The position numbers were made by a program, and so were the translations under genes. From JBBECF01 sp040881945 (GTDB lineage Bacteria; Pseudomonadota; Alphaproteobacteria; Dongiales; Dongiaceae), in the NCBI GenBank assembly GCA_040881945.1, contig JBBECF010000110.1, positions 1 to 24,461 on the forward strand: a DNA stretch of 24,461 nt, read 5' to 3'. Under the pieces are notes generated by a model. It did not search any database. It saw only the letters and a program-made list of their open reading frames with translations, and was not told the origin of the DNA. This document shows positions 14,843 to 22,931 of this stretch, in pieces. Every line of letters begins with the position of its first letter. Positions within the stretch are counted from its first letter, which is position 1.

Positions 14843-17365
14843 ATGACGGTCGGGTTCCTGGCGCGCGAACTTCCCGAGCCGCTGCGGCCGCTGGCCGAAC
14901 TTGCGCTCGATCTGCGCTGGACCTGGAGCCATGCCGGCGACTCGCTGTGGCGCCGGCTCGACCCCGAGGCCTGGGCCCGGACGAAGAACCCCTGGGTGAT
15001 CCTTCAGGACGTCCCGCACAGCCGCCTCGAGGAGCTGAGCGGCGATCCCGGTTTCGTCGAACGGCTCGGCGACCTCGCGTCGGCGCGCGCCGCCTATCTG
15101 ACCGGCCCCTGCTGGTGCGGCGAGACGCAAGCCGAGATCGGTTTTCGCCCGGTCGCCTATTTCAGCATGGAGTTCGGCGTCGGCGAGGCGCTGCCGCTCT
15201 ACGCCGGCGGCCTCGGCGTGCTCGCCGGCGACTACCTGAAGACGGCGAGCGACCTGGGCGTGCCGCTGGTCGGCATCGGGCTCCTGTACCAGGAAGGGTA
15301 TTTCCGCCAGATGCTCGACGCCGAGGGCGGGCAGCAGGAGGCCTATCCCTACAACGACCCCAGCAGCCTGCCGATCCGGCCGGTCCTGGCCGACGGCGGC
15401 TGGCTGCATGTGCCGATCGAGTTCCCCGGGCGGACGCTGCTCCTGCGCGTGTGGCAGGCGCAGGTCGGCCGCGTGACCCTGTACCTGCTCGACAGCAACG
15501 ATCCGATGAATGGCCCGATCGACCGCGGCATCACCGGCAAGCTGTACGGCGGCGGCCGCGAGATGCGCCTGATGCAGGAAATCGTGTTGGGCATCGGCGG
15601 CGCGCGCCTCATCGAGACCCTCGGCCTCGAGGCGGAGGTCTATCATCTGAACGAGGGCCACGCCGCCTTCGCCGTACTCGAGCGGGCGCGCGCGTTCATG
15701 CAGCGGTCCGGCCTGTCCTTCCGGGAAGCGCTGTGGGCGACACGGGCCGGCAACGTCTTCACGACGCACACCTCGGTGGGCGCCGGCTTCGATACTTTCG
15801 ACCCCGGCCTGATCCGCAAATACTTCCCCTTCGTCCGCGGCTTCGTGGCGCAGCTCGGCGTCGGCATGGACGAGCTTCTGGGGCTCGGGCGCCGCGACCC
15901 GGGCGACGCCACCGAGCCGTTCAACATGACCTATCTGGCGATGCGCGGCTGTTCGCTCGCCATCGGCGTCAGCCGCCTGCACGGCGCGGTCAGCCGGCGG
16001 CTGTTCCGCTGCCTCTATCCGCGCTGGCCCGAACCGGAGGTGCCGGTCGGACACATCACCAACGGCATCCATGTCCCGTCCTGGGATTCGCCCTGGGCGG
16101 ACGCGATCTGGACCGAACTCTGCGGCAAGGAACGCTGGCGCGGCGCGGCCGACACCCTGGGCGGCGCGATCGAGCGCATCCCGGACGAACGGCTGTGGGC
16201 GTTCCGCGCCGACGAACGCCGCGACCTCGTCGGCTTCGCACGGGCGCGGTTGGCGCGCCAGCTCGGCGAGCAGGGCGCCGGCCCGGACCTCGTCGCCGAG
16301 GCTCTGGGCGCGCTCGATCCCAATGTCCTAACCCTCGGCTTCGCGCGGCGCTTCGCCGAATACAAGCGCCCCGGCCTGCTGCTGCGCGATCCGGCGCGGC
16401 TCGCGCGCCTGCTCACCGACCCGCGGCGCCCGGTGCAGCTCATCGTCGCCGGCAAGGCGCACCCGGACGACGCCGAGGGCAAGCGCCTGCTGCGCGCCTG
16501 GGCCGCCTTCGCGCGCCGGCCCGAGCTGCGCCATCGCGTGGTGTTCCTCGGGGACTACGACATGATCCTCGCCCAGGAGCTGGTGCAGGGCGTGGACGTC
16601 TGGATCAACACGCCGCGCCGCCCCTGGGAAGCCTGCGGCACCAGCGGCATGAAGGTGCTGGTCAACGGCGGGCTCAACCTGTCCGAGCTGGACGGCTGGT
16701 GGGATGAGGCCTACGCGCCCGAATTCGGCTGGGCGCTCGGCGACCGCGCCGAGCACCCGGAGGCCGGCTGGGACGCGGTCGAATCCGAACGGATGTACGA
16801 CCTGATCGAGCGCGAAATCGTGCCGTCGTTCTACGAGCGCGACACCGCCGGCGTGCCGCGCGCCTGGGTCGCGCGCATCCGCGCCAGCATGGCGCGGCTG
16901 GCGCCGCGCTTCAGCAGCAACCGCATGGTGTGCGAGCACACGGAACGGCTGTACGCGCCGGCGACGCAGGAATTCAGACGGCGCGCCGCCGACGGTGGCC
17001 GAATCGCCAAGGAGCTGCACGCCTGGCAGACCCGGCTGCGCCGGCACTGGGACGACTTGCGGCTCGACAGCCCCGAGATGCGCCGCGACGGCGACAGCTG
17101 GGTCTTCACCGTCGCGGTCTATCTCGGCGACCTGACCGCCGACGACGTCGCGGTCGAGCTGTACGCCGACCCCGCCGGCGGCGGCGGGCCGGCGCCGACG
17201 GCGATGACCCGCGCCGAGCCCATCGTCGGCGCCGCTAACGGCCATCTCTACCGCGGCCGCGTCCCCGCGGCGCGGCCGGCGGACCACTACAGCGCGCGCG
17301 TCCGGCCCCGCCGCGACGGCGTCCGCGTGCCCATGGAGCTGCCGCTGATTCTGTGGCAGCGCTGA
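14843..17365 (+). CDS. glgP: Alpha-glucan phosphorylase (GT35)
   Basis: PLP-dependent phosphorylase of 840 residues that releases glucose 1-phosphate from glycogen or maltodextrins in the cytosol. The PLP lysine is K604 in GTSGMKVLVNGG, and the following LSELDGWWDEAY, the AYFSMEFGVGEALPLYAGGLGVLAGD block near residue 105 and NEGHAAF match the short alpha-glucan phosphorylase subfamily (TIGR02094 type) rather than the classic E. coli GlgP/MalP. That subfamily starts with the segment seen here, LRPLAELALDLRWTW, and has a distinct C-terminal domain. The ATG at 14843 follows GGAG by 5 bp. No other glycogen gene is in the window. The start lies 48 bp after the inverted repeat pair, so the repeats sit within or near its leader. 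Confidence 0.92.
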   Translation: MTVGFLARELPEPLRPLAELALDLRWTWSHAGDSLWRRLDPEAWARTKNPWVILQDVPHSRLEELSGDPGFVERLGDLASARAAYLTGPCWCGETQAEIGFRPVAYFSMEFGVGEALPLYAGGLGVLAGDYLKTASDLGVPLVGIGLLYQEGYFRQMLDAEGGQQEAYPYNDPSSLPIRPVLADGGWLHVPIEFPGRTLLLRVWQAQVGRVTLYLLDSNDPMNGPIDRGITGKLYGGGREMRLMQEIVLGIGGARLIETLGLEAEVYHLNEGHAAFAVLERARAFMQRSGLSFREALWATRAGNVFTTHTSVGAGFDTFDPGLIRKYFPFVRGFVAQLGVGMDELLGLGRRDPGDATEPFNMTYLAMRGCSLAIGVSRLHGAVSRRLFRCLYPRWPEPEVPVGHITNGIHVPSWDSPWADAIWTELCGKERWRGAADTLGGAIERIPDERLWAFRADERRDLVGFARARLARQLGEQGAGPDLVAEALGALDPNVLTLGFARRFAEYKRPGLLLRDPARLARLLTDPRRPVQLIVAGKAHPDDAEGKRLLRAWAAFARRPELRHRVVFLGDYDMILAQELVQGVDVWINTPRRPWEACGTSGMKVLVNGGLNLSELDGWWDEAYAPEFGWALGDRAEHPEAGWDAVESERMYDLIEREIVPSFYERDTAGVPRAWVARIRASMARLAPRFSSNRMVCEHTERLYAPATQEFRRRAADGGRIAKELHAWQTRLRRHWDDLRLDSPEMRRDGDSWVFTVAVYLGDLTADDVAVELYADPAGGGGPAPTAMTRAEPIVGAANGHLYRGRVPAARPADHYSARVRPRRDGVRVPMELPLILWQR

Positions 17366-17510
17366 AACCGGCCGCGACGGCCCTCGGCGCGGGGCGTCGA
17401 TTTCGCGGTTTCCCGCCCGTTACAGCCGGAGCCGGCGGCGCTCCTCAACCGGTTCTTAACCGAAATCGGCGACGGTGAGCGCCCAAACTGCTCGAGCAGG
17501 GGCCAGGCGT
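17366..17510 (+). promoter_or_regulatory. motA upstream region with TTAACC half-site
   Basis: The 145 bp between phosphorylase and motA hold an inverted repeat CGGTT-CT-TAACCG around 17450-17462 with TTAACC at 17456-17461. TTAACC resembles a half-site of the cell-cycle regulator CtrA, which controls flagellar genes in many Alphaproteobacteria, but a full TTAA-N7-TTAA motif is absent. No sigma-54 or sigma-28 promoter was recognised. AGGGG at 17498-17502 is the ribosome site for the ATG at 17511. Confidence 0.3.
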
Positions 17511-18371
17511 ATGCTCATCATCATCGGCTCCGTGGTCGTCGTCGTCAGTGTCATCGGCGGCTATACGGCGATGGGTGGCCATCTTGCCGTTCTGATACAG
17601 CCGTTCGAGCTGGTGATCATCGGCGGCGCCGCGGCGGGCGCCTTCATCATCAGCAACTCCAAGGTGGTGTTGAGGGGCACCGGCAAGGCCTTCGGCCGCA
17701 TGATGAAGGGTCCGCGCTACACCAAGCAGAGCTATGTCGAGCTGTTGAGTCTGCTCTACCAGCTCTTCAAGCTGGCCAAGACCAAGGGCATGCTGGCGCT
17801 CGAAACGCATGTGGAGAAGCCGGACGAGAGCAGCCTGTTCCAGCAATTCCCCACCATCGCCCACGATCATACCGCGCTCACCTTTATTTGCGACTACCTG
17901 CGCATGATGACGCTGGGGACCGACAATCCGCACGAGGTCGAGACCGTGCTCGACCAGGAATTGGAAACGCACCACGCCGAATACGCCAGCATCTCGACCG
18001 CGCTCCAGACGGTGGCCGACGGCCTGCCGGCGCTCGGCATCGTCGCCGCCGTGCTCGGCGTCATCAAGACCATGGGGGCGATCACCGAGCCGCCGGAGGT
18101 GCTCGGCCACCTGATCGGCGGCGCGCTGGTCGGCACGTTCCTCGGCGTCTTCCTCGCCTACGGCTTCGTCGGGCCGATGGCGAGCGCCGTCAAGGCGGTG
18201 GACGAGGCCGAGGCGAAATTCCTGCAGTGCATCAAGATCGGCCTGCTTGCGCATCTCCAGGGTTACCCGCCGGCGGTGTCGGTCGAATTCGCGCGCAAGG
18301 CGCTGTTGCATGAGAACCGCCCCACCTTCTACGAAATAGAGGAAGCGGTCGGGGCGCTGCCCCCGGTCTAG
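17511..18371 (+). CDS. motA: Flagellar motor stator protein MotA
   Basis: Inner-membrane subunit of the proton-driven stator that turns the flagellar motor together with MotB; 286 residues with four membrane segments. The frame is open from GTG 17475, but I chose ATG 17511: the protein then begins MLIIIGSVVV as in known MotA, AGGGG lies 8 bp upstream, and key residues fall on E. coli numbering exactly, with P173 (GLPALGIVAAV), P222 (YGFVGPMA) and E98. Position 90, Arg in E. coli, is Lys here, a conservative change at the rotor-contact site. It overlaps nothing and is followed by motB after 3 bp. Confidence 0.96.
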   Translation: MLIIIGSVVVVVSVIGGYTAMGGHLAVLIQPFELVIIGGAAAGAFIISNSKVVLRGTGKAFGRMMKGPRYTKQSYVELLSLLYQLFKLAKTKGMLALETHVEKPDESSLFQQFPTIAHDHTALTFICDYLRMMTLGTDNPHEVETVLDQELETHHAEYASISTALQTVADGLPALGIVAAVLGVIKTMGAITEPPEVLGHLIGGALVGTFLGVFLAYGFVGPMASAVKAVDEAEAKFLQCIKIGLLAHLQGYPPAVSVEFARKALLHENRPTFYEIEEAVGALPPV

Positions 18372-18374
18372 GCG

Positions 18375-19427
18375 ATGTCGAAAAACGAGCAGCCGCCCGT
18401 CATCATCAAGAAGATCAAGAAGAGCCACGGGCACGCCCATCACGGCGGCGCCTGGAAGGTCGCCTACGCCGATTTCGTGACCGCGATGATGGCGTTCTTC
18501 CTGCTGCTGTGGCTGCTCAACGTCACGACCGACGAGCAAAAGCGCGGCATCGCCGATTACTTCGCGCCGAGCGTCGCCTCGCAGAGCGAGACCGGCAGCG
18601 GCGGCGTGCTCGGCGGCCAGACGATCTCGGTCGACGGCGCCCTGGTCAACGACAGCGCCGCGGCCAGCATCACCATCGTTCTTGACGAGCCGGCCGAGGA
18701 GCTGCCGGAGGAGGAGGCCGTCGCCGAGGACGAGGCCGAGGCGGCGGCGCGGCCCGAGCCGCGGAAGCCCTTGGTCGAGGCCAGCGAGGTCACGGCGCTG
18801 GCGCTCGCCGAGCCGCCGGAGCCGTCGACGGACGTGAGCGAGGACGCGGCGACGAAGTTGGTGAAGGATCTCGAGGAGGAGCGCTTTCGCCAGGCCGAGT
18901 TCGAGCTGCGCCAGGCGATCCAGGACATCCCGGACATCCAGCAACTGGCGCAGAACCTGATCATCGACCGCACGCCTGAAGGCATGCGCATCCAGATCGT
19001 CGATCAGGACAAGCTGTCGATGTTCCCGCGCAGCAGCAGCGACATGCTCGACCACGCGCGCAAGCTGATGCGGCTGGTGGCCGAGGTCGTGCGCAATCTG
19101 CCCAACGAGATCGCCATCACCGGCCACACCGATTCGACGCCGTTCGTCAACGACGACGGCTACGGCAACTGGGAGCTGTCCGCCGACCGGGCGAACGCCA
19201 GCCGGCGCGCCTTGATGTCGGCGGGCGTGCCCGGCAGCCGCATCGCCTCGGTCGTCGGCAAGGCCGACAAGGAGCCGCTGACGGCCGGCGACCGTGCCGC
19301 TCCGCAGAACCGTCGCATCAGCATCGTGCTGCTGCACGAAACCGCCGCCCCGGCGCAGCCCGACGGGGAACCGGCGGCGGCGCAGGACGCCCACAGCGGC
19401 GAGCACGACCCGCAGCGGCCGCTTTAA
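18375..19427 (+). CDS. motB: Flagellar motor stator protein MotB
   Basis: Peptidoglycan-anchored stator subunit, 350 residues. The single membrane helix carries the proton-binding aspartate D33 in YADFVTAMMAFFLLLWLL, preceded by a basic, His-rich cytosolic tail (KKIKKSHGHAHHGG). The C-terminal half is an OmpA-like peptidoglycan-binding domain with ITGHTDSTPF and NRRIS. Between them, about residues 95-165, lies a long, strongly acidic Ala/Glu/Pro-rich linker (e.g. EELPEEEAVAEDEAEAAA) that is longer than in E. coli MotB. Start follows the motA stop by 3 bp with little room for its own ribosome site, so translation is probably coupled. No other flagellar genes are in the window. Confidence 0.95.
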   Translation: MSKNEQPPVIIKKIKKSHGHAHHGGAWKVAYADFVTAMMAFFLLLWLLNVTTDEQKRGIADYFAPSVASQSETGSGGVLGGQTISVDGALVNDSAAASITIVLDEPAEELPEEEAVAEDEAEAAARPEPRKPLVEASEVTALALAEPPEPSTDVSEDAATKLVKDLEEERFRQAEFELRQAIQDIPDIQQLAQNLIIDRTPEGMRIQIVDQDKLSMFPRSSSDMLDHARKLMRLVAEVVRNLPNEIAITGHTDSTPFVNDDGYGNWELSADRANASRRALMSAGVPGSRIASVVGKADKEPLTAGDRAAPQNRRISIVLLHETAAPAQPDGEPAAAQDAHSGEHDPQRPL

Positions 19428-19495
19428 CTCCAATACTGTTCACTGGTGGCGTTTGCCGCCGACTGCGTGTAGACAGGAGGTTCAGGAGCGCGCAG

Positions 19496-19567
19496 ATGGT
19501 TCGCGGGCGACCGCCGAATTCCCCCATCCCCCGCCGCGCCGGCCCGGCGCGGATCCTTCGGCCGTGA
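19496..19567 (+). CDS. Short leader ORF upstream of hydrolase (23 codons)
   Basis: ATG at 19496 is preceded by two strong ribosome-binding sequences, AGGAGG (19476 region) and CAGGAG about 9 bp before the ATG. The frame encodes 23 residues, begins MVRGRPPNSPIPRRAG, is Arg/Pro-rich, and ends in a TGA that overlaps the GTG start of the hydrolase as GTGA. It resembles no protein I know. The arrangement suggests a coupling or leader peptide, or else a frameshift that separated a true N terminus. Confidence 0.4.
   Translation: MVRGRPPNSPIPRRAGPARILRP
19534..19552. promoter_or_regulatory. Perfect 19-bp palindrome just before hydrolase start
   Basis: CCGCGCCGG and CCGGCGCGG are exact reverse complements around one C, ending 11 bp before the GTG at 19564. 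In RNA it would form a very stable hairpin over the place where the hydrolase ribosome site should be; in DNA it could be an operator. Confidence 0.4.
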
Positions 19568-20406
19568 ACACCGCCAGCTTCCTCGGGCTCGGGCCGCATG
19601 GCTTCCACCGCATCGCCTATGCGGAATGGGGCGGCGACAAGACCGGGCGCACGCTGCTCTGCGCCCACGGACTCACCCGCAACGGCCGCGATTTCGACCG
19701 GCTCGCCGCCGCGCTCGGCGACGACTGGCGCGTCGTCTGCCCCGATTTGCCCGGGCGCGGGCGTAGCGACTGGCTGCCGCAGGCGGCCGACTATACCTAT
19801 CCGCAATACGTCGCCGACATGACGGCGTTGATCGCCCGGATGGGCGTCGCCGAGCTCGACTGGCTCGGCACCTCGATGGGCGGGTTGATCGGGCTGATGC
19901 TGGCCGCCCAACCCAACACGCCGATCCGCCGGCTCGTGCTCAACGACATCGGGCCGTTCGTGCCGAAGGCGGCGCTCGAGCGGATTGCCGGCTATGTCGG
20001 TCGGGACCCGCACTTCGCCAGCCTGGGCGAGCTCGAAGCCTATCTGCGCGAGGTGCACGCGCCGTTCGGTCCGCTCGGCGATGCGGACTGGCGCCATATG
20101 GCGCTGCAGAGTTACCGGCGGCGCGAGGACGGCGGCTTCGGGCTGGCCTACGACCCGGCGATCGGCGCGGCGTTCCGCACGGACGAGCCGCTCGCGGACG
20201 TCGATCTGTGGGCCGCGTGGGACGCGGTGCGTTGTCCGGTCCTCGTGCTGCGCGGCGCCGAGTCCGACCTGCTCCTGCCGGACACGGCGGAACGCTTGCG
20301 CGGCAACGGCGCCACGGTCGTCGAATTCCCCGGCGTCGGCCACGCGCCGGCGCTGATGGCGGCCGACCAGATCGCGGTGGTGCGGGAGTGGCTGGCGGCG
20401 GGATGA
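19564..20406 (+). CDS. Alpha/beta hydrolase
   Basis: Soluble alpha/beta-hydrolase-fold enzyme of 280 residues. Catalytic triad: S104 in the nucleophile elbow GTSMGG, D235 after LVLRGAESD, and H260 in VGHAP. The oxyanion-hole segment is CAHGLTRNGRDFD, followed by CPDLPGRGRS. Upstream of the GTG at 19564 the frame is open back into motB, but that part is compositionally unlike a protein and no other in-frame start precedes the core; the first in-frame Met is far inside the domain. The GTG lacks a clear ribosome site of its own and overlaps the stop of a short leader ORF. Likely an esterase, lactonase or C-C hydrolase; substrate not assignable. It converges on the next gene, with 17 bp between the stops and no obvious terminator. 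Confidence 0.85.
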   Translation: MNTASFLGLGPHGFHRIAYAEWGGDKTGRTLLCAHGLTRNGRDFDRLAAALGDDWRVVCPDLPGRGRSDWLPQAADYTYPQYVADMTALIARMGVAELDWLGTSMGGLIGLMLAAQPNTPIRRLVLNDIGPFVPKAALERIAGYVGRDPHFASLGELEAYLREVHAPFGPLGDADWRHMALQSYRRREDGGFGLAYDPAIGAAFRTDEPLADVDLWAAWDAVRCPVLVLRGAESDLLLPDTAERLRGNGATVVEFPGVGHAPALMAADQIAVVREWLAAG

Positions 20407-20423
20407 AGCCGCCGCCGGCCGGC

Positions 20424-21626
20424 TCACGAACGCTCGATGCCGAGGCGCAGGCGGATGATGCTGTGGTCGTCGCCGCGGCCGAACACGAGCGTGTCGTCGG
20501 CCCGGCGGAAGCGGATGCGGATCGCCCCGCCGGCGGCGCTGCCGACCGCCTCGGCCGCCTGTCCATCGACCAGCCGCGCCAGCAGGGTCTCGATCCGCGT
20601 GGCCATGAACAGGCCGTCGATCGTGGCCGGCGTCGCGCCGGGGGCGTCCGCGCGCTCCAGAAGGGGGCGCGAAGCGGCGATGCGGAAGGCGCGGCGCACC
20701 GGGTCGAAGCGGTCGCCCGCCGACAGCAGGCTGAAGCGGAAGTCGCCGAGGCTTTCGACCGTCGCCGCGCGCGGCAGCTCGATGACCGCGACATGGCCTT
20801 CGCCGATCACCTCCCACCAACCGTCGTCGCCGGGGACGACCACGGCGGTCCGTTCGTCGATGCCGACGCCGAACGGGATGCGGTTGCGCGCCAGCGCGAA
20901 CAGGTGGCGGCCGAGCAGGCCGCGGGCGAAAAAATGGGCGTCCACCAGCACGCCCTCGACGAGGCCGAAGCCCGGCGCCTGGAACAGCTTGCCCTCGGTC
21001 AGCGCGGCCACGCTGCTCTGCGCGCCGCACTCGCACAGCGTCACCGATCCGGCCAGCATGGCCCCGGCGCTGCTGCCGGAGACCACCGCGCCGCCCCGCT
21101 CGAACCGCTCGCGGATCGCCGCCAAGGCCGCCGTGTCGCCGCCGCCTTCGAGGAACAGGTCGGAGAAGCGCTGCGGGTCGCCGCCGTTGAAGAAGTAGCC
21201 ATTGCACGACCGCAGCACGGCCACGACCCCTGGATTCTCGACGTCGGCGTCGCCAAGCGCGAGCACATGCATGCGCACGCCGCTGTAGTCGTTGAACTTG
21301 CGGTAGAGTTGGCTTGGGCCCGCCGCGGCGCCGTCCGGCTTCGCCGGAGTGACGTCGATCAGGCAGAGATGCGGGTCGGTGCCGGCCAGGGCGACGATGC
21401 GCCGGTTCGCCTCGTCGGCGCTGCGCCCGCCGCCCTCGAGGACGAGGGCGCCGCGCCCGGCCGGTTGCGTGATCGGCGCCACCGCCTCGCCGGCGGCCTT
21501 GGCCGGCACCTCGTAGGCCGGCCCGGTCGCGGCGATGACGCGCGGTCCCGGCCCGGCGCCGGCGCAGGCGGCGAGCGCCGCGGCGAACAGGGCCGCGGCA
21601 GCCCCGGTCCGGCGCGGCGGCATCAT
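20424..21626 (-). CDS. Cyanophycinase-like peptidase S51 family lipoprotein
   Basis: Serine peptidase of the S51 family, 400 residues. The start at 21626 (two consecutive ATG codons) opens a lipoprotein signal: basic MMPPRR, a hydrophobic Ala/Leu stretch and the lipobox LAAC with C21, so the enzyme is probably anchored in the cell envelope facing outward. The nucleophile elbow is GSSAGA with S186, matching the GTSAGA of cyanophycinase. The substrate-contact block reads NGGDPQRF rather than the usual TGGDQ. Cyanophycinases cut the Asp-Arg polymer cyanophycin to dipeptides; an exported form would scavenge external polymer. No cyanophycin synthetase is nearby, so another acidic or beta-linked peptide may be the target. 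It follows hemB on the same strand after 32 bp. Confidence 0.8.
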   Translation of the reverse strand: MMPPRRTGAAAALFAAALAACAGAGPGPRVIAATGPAYEVPAKAAGEAVAPITQPAGRGALVLEGGGRSADEANRRIVALAGTDPHLCLIDVTPAKPDGAAAGPSQLYRKFNDYSGVRMHVLALGDADVENPGVVAVLRSCNGYFFNGGDPQRFSDLFLEGGGDTAALAAIRERFERGGAVVSGSSAGAMLAGSVTLCECGAQSSVAALTEGKLFQAPGFGLVEGVLVDAHFFARGLLGRHLFALARNRIPFGVGIDERTAVVVPGDDGWWEVIGEGHVAVIELPRAATVESLGDFRFSLLSAGDRFDPVRRAFRIAASRPLLERADAPGATPATIDGLFMATRIETLLARLVDGQAAEAVGSAAGGAIRIRFRRADDTLVFGRGDDHSIIRLRLGIERS

Positions 21627-21658
21627 GCCGGGTCCGCTGGCGTCACCCGCCGGCTGCC

Positions 21659-22744
21659 TTATCCGGCCTTCAGCCGGCGCGCGGCCTCGACCGCGGCATA
21701 GGTCAGGATGGCGTCGGCGCCGGCGCGCTTGAAGCCGAGCAGACTTTCCATCGTCGCCGCCTCGCCGTCGAGCCAGCCGCGCTCGGCCGCCGCCCGCAGC
21801 ATCGCGTATTCGCCACTCACCTGATAGACGAAGGTCGGCATGGCGAACGCGTCCTTGACCCGGCGCAGGACGTCCAAATACGGCATGCCGGGCTTGACCA
21901 TGATCATGTCGGCGCCCTCGGCGATGTCGAGGGCGCATTCGCGCAACGCCTCGTCGCTGTTGGCCGGGTCCATCTGGTAGCTGCGTTTGTCGGCGCGGCC
22001 GAGTGAGGCCTTCGACCCGACCGCGTCGCGGAACGGGCCGTAGAACGCCGAGGCGTATTTGGCGGCGTAGGCAAGGATGCGCACGTCCTGGCGGCCGGCG
22101 GCGTCGAGCGCCTCGCGCAGCCGCCCGACGCGGCCGTCCATCATGTCCGAGGGCGCGACCACGTCGACCCCGGCCGCCGCCTGGGCGAGCGCCTGGCGGC
22201 ACAGCACCTCGACGGTCTCGTCGTTGAGGACGCGGCCGTCGCGGATCAGCCCGTCGTGGCCGTGGCTGGTATAGGGATCGAGGGCGACGTCGCAGATGAC
22301 GCCGACGCCGGGGACGGCGGCCTTGAGGGCGCGCACCGCGCGGTTGCACAGATTGTCCGGGTTCCAGGACTCGTCGCCCGCCGCGCTCTTTAGCGCCGGC
22401 GGCACAACCGGGAACAGGGCGACCGCCGGAATTCCGAGCTCGCCCGCGGCGCCGACGGCATCGACCAGCGCCGCGATCGACAGCCGCTCGACGCCGGGCA
22501 TCGACGGGATGGCCTCGCGGGCCCGGCCGCCTTCCTGCACGAACACCGGCCAGATCAGGTCCGCGACCGCCAGGCGGTTCTCGGCGACCAGCGCCCGCGT
22601 CCAGGGGTCGGCGCGGTTGCGCCGCGGCCGCACCCGCGGGTACTGGCCATGGCCGGCGCCGGCGGGTGCGGTTGCCGCCGGTCCGGGCGCCACTTCGTCG
22701 GCCGGCCGCAGCAGGCCCCGCCCGCGCGAGACGATCTTGCTCAT
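21659..22744 (-). CDS. hemB: Delta-aminolevulinic acid dehydratase (porphobilinogen synthase)
   Basis: Condenses two 5-aminolevulinate molecules to porphobilinogen in heme synthesis; 361 residues. The two Schiff-base lysines are K229 (AYAAKYASAFYGPFR) and K284 (MVKPGMPYLDVL). The metal site reads DVALDPYTSHGHDG, i.e. Asp/Ala/Asp in place of the Cys triad, which is the Mg-dependent rather than the Zn-dependent class. The start at 22744 (MSKIVSRGRG) gives an N-terminal extension of about 30 residues, rich in Ala/Gly/Pro, before the conserved QYPRVRPRRNRAD. An in-frame GTG at 22692 would shorten it. The frame stays open upstream to 23221 but is not coding there. It is an essential housekeeping gene and shares direction with metY, 187 bp away. 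Confidence 0.95.
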   Translation of the reverse strand: MSKIVSRGRGLLRPADEVAPGPAATAPAGAGHGQYPRVRPRRNRADPWTRALVAENRLAVADLIWPVFVQEGGRAREAIPSMPGVERLSIAALVDAVGAAGELGIPAVALFPVVPPALKSAAGDESWNPDNLCNRAVRALKAAVPGVGVICDVALDPYTSHGHDGLIRDGRVLNDETVEVLCRQALAQAAAGVDVVAPSDMMDGRVGRLREALDAAGRQDVRILAYAAKYASAFYGPFRDAVGSKASLGRADKRSYQMDPANSDEALRECALDIAEGADMIMVKPGMPYLDVLRRVKDAFAMPTFVYQVSGEYAMLRAAAERGWLDGEAATMESLLGFKRAGADAILTYAAVEAARRLKAG

Positions 22745-22778
22745 GGCGGCGATATTAGGCTTTCCGGCGCGGGGCGGT

Positions 22779-22844
22779 CTAGCCGGCAAAACGCGGGCAG
22801 GCGACGTGCCGTTGCAGGTTCGCGATGAAGGCGACGCGCGGCAT
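22779..22844 (-). pseudogene. Truncated MoaD/ThiS-family gene start
   Basis: A 21-codon frame beginning MPRVAFIANLQRHVACP and ending in TAG. This opening strongly resembles the first beta-strand and loop of small MoaD/ThiS-like (ubiquitin-fold) proteins annotated in Alphaproteobacteria, which run to about 90 residues and end in Gly-Gly. Here the frame stops shortly after the CP of the first strand, and the 34 bp between it and hemB cannot hold the rest. GGGAG 9 bp upstream still forms a ribosome site. I read it as a 5' remnant left by a deletion. The family call rests on recall of the N-terminal motif only. Confidence 0.5.
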
Positions 22845-22885
22845 CCGGCCGGGCTCCCGAAGTTGACCCGGCCCATGATGCCGCC

Positions 22886-22919
22886 GGCGGCGGCCAGGGT
22901 CCAGCCCCCGCCCGCCGCC
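22886..22919 (-). terminator. GC-rich hairpin downstream of metY
   Basis: GGCGGCGG (22886-22893) and CCGCCGCC (22912-22919) can form an 8-bp stem with an 18-nt loop, starting 13 bp after the metY stop. No T-tract follows, so termination is uncertain; it may be a 3' stabilising hairpin. Confidence 0.3.
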
Positions 22920-22931
22920 GTCCGGATCGTC

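Noticed and set aside
17475..17510. GTG at 17475 as the motA start
   Set aside because: The ATG at 17511 has a ribosome site and places P173, P222 and E98 on E. coli numbering exactly.
19294..19563. The hydrolase frame extended upstream into motB
   Set aside because: The overlap region is an off-frame reading of the MotB C terminus, and the alpha/beta-hydrolase core starts normally just after GTG 19564.
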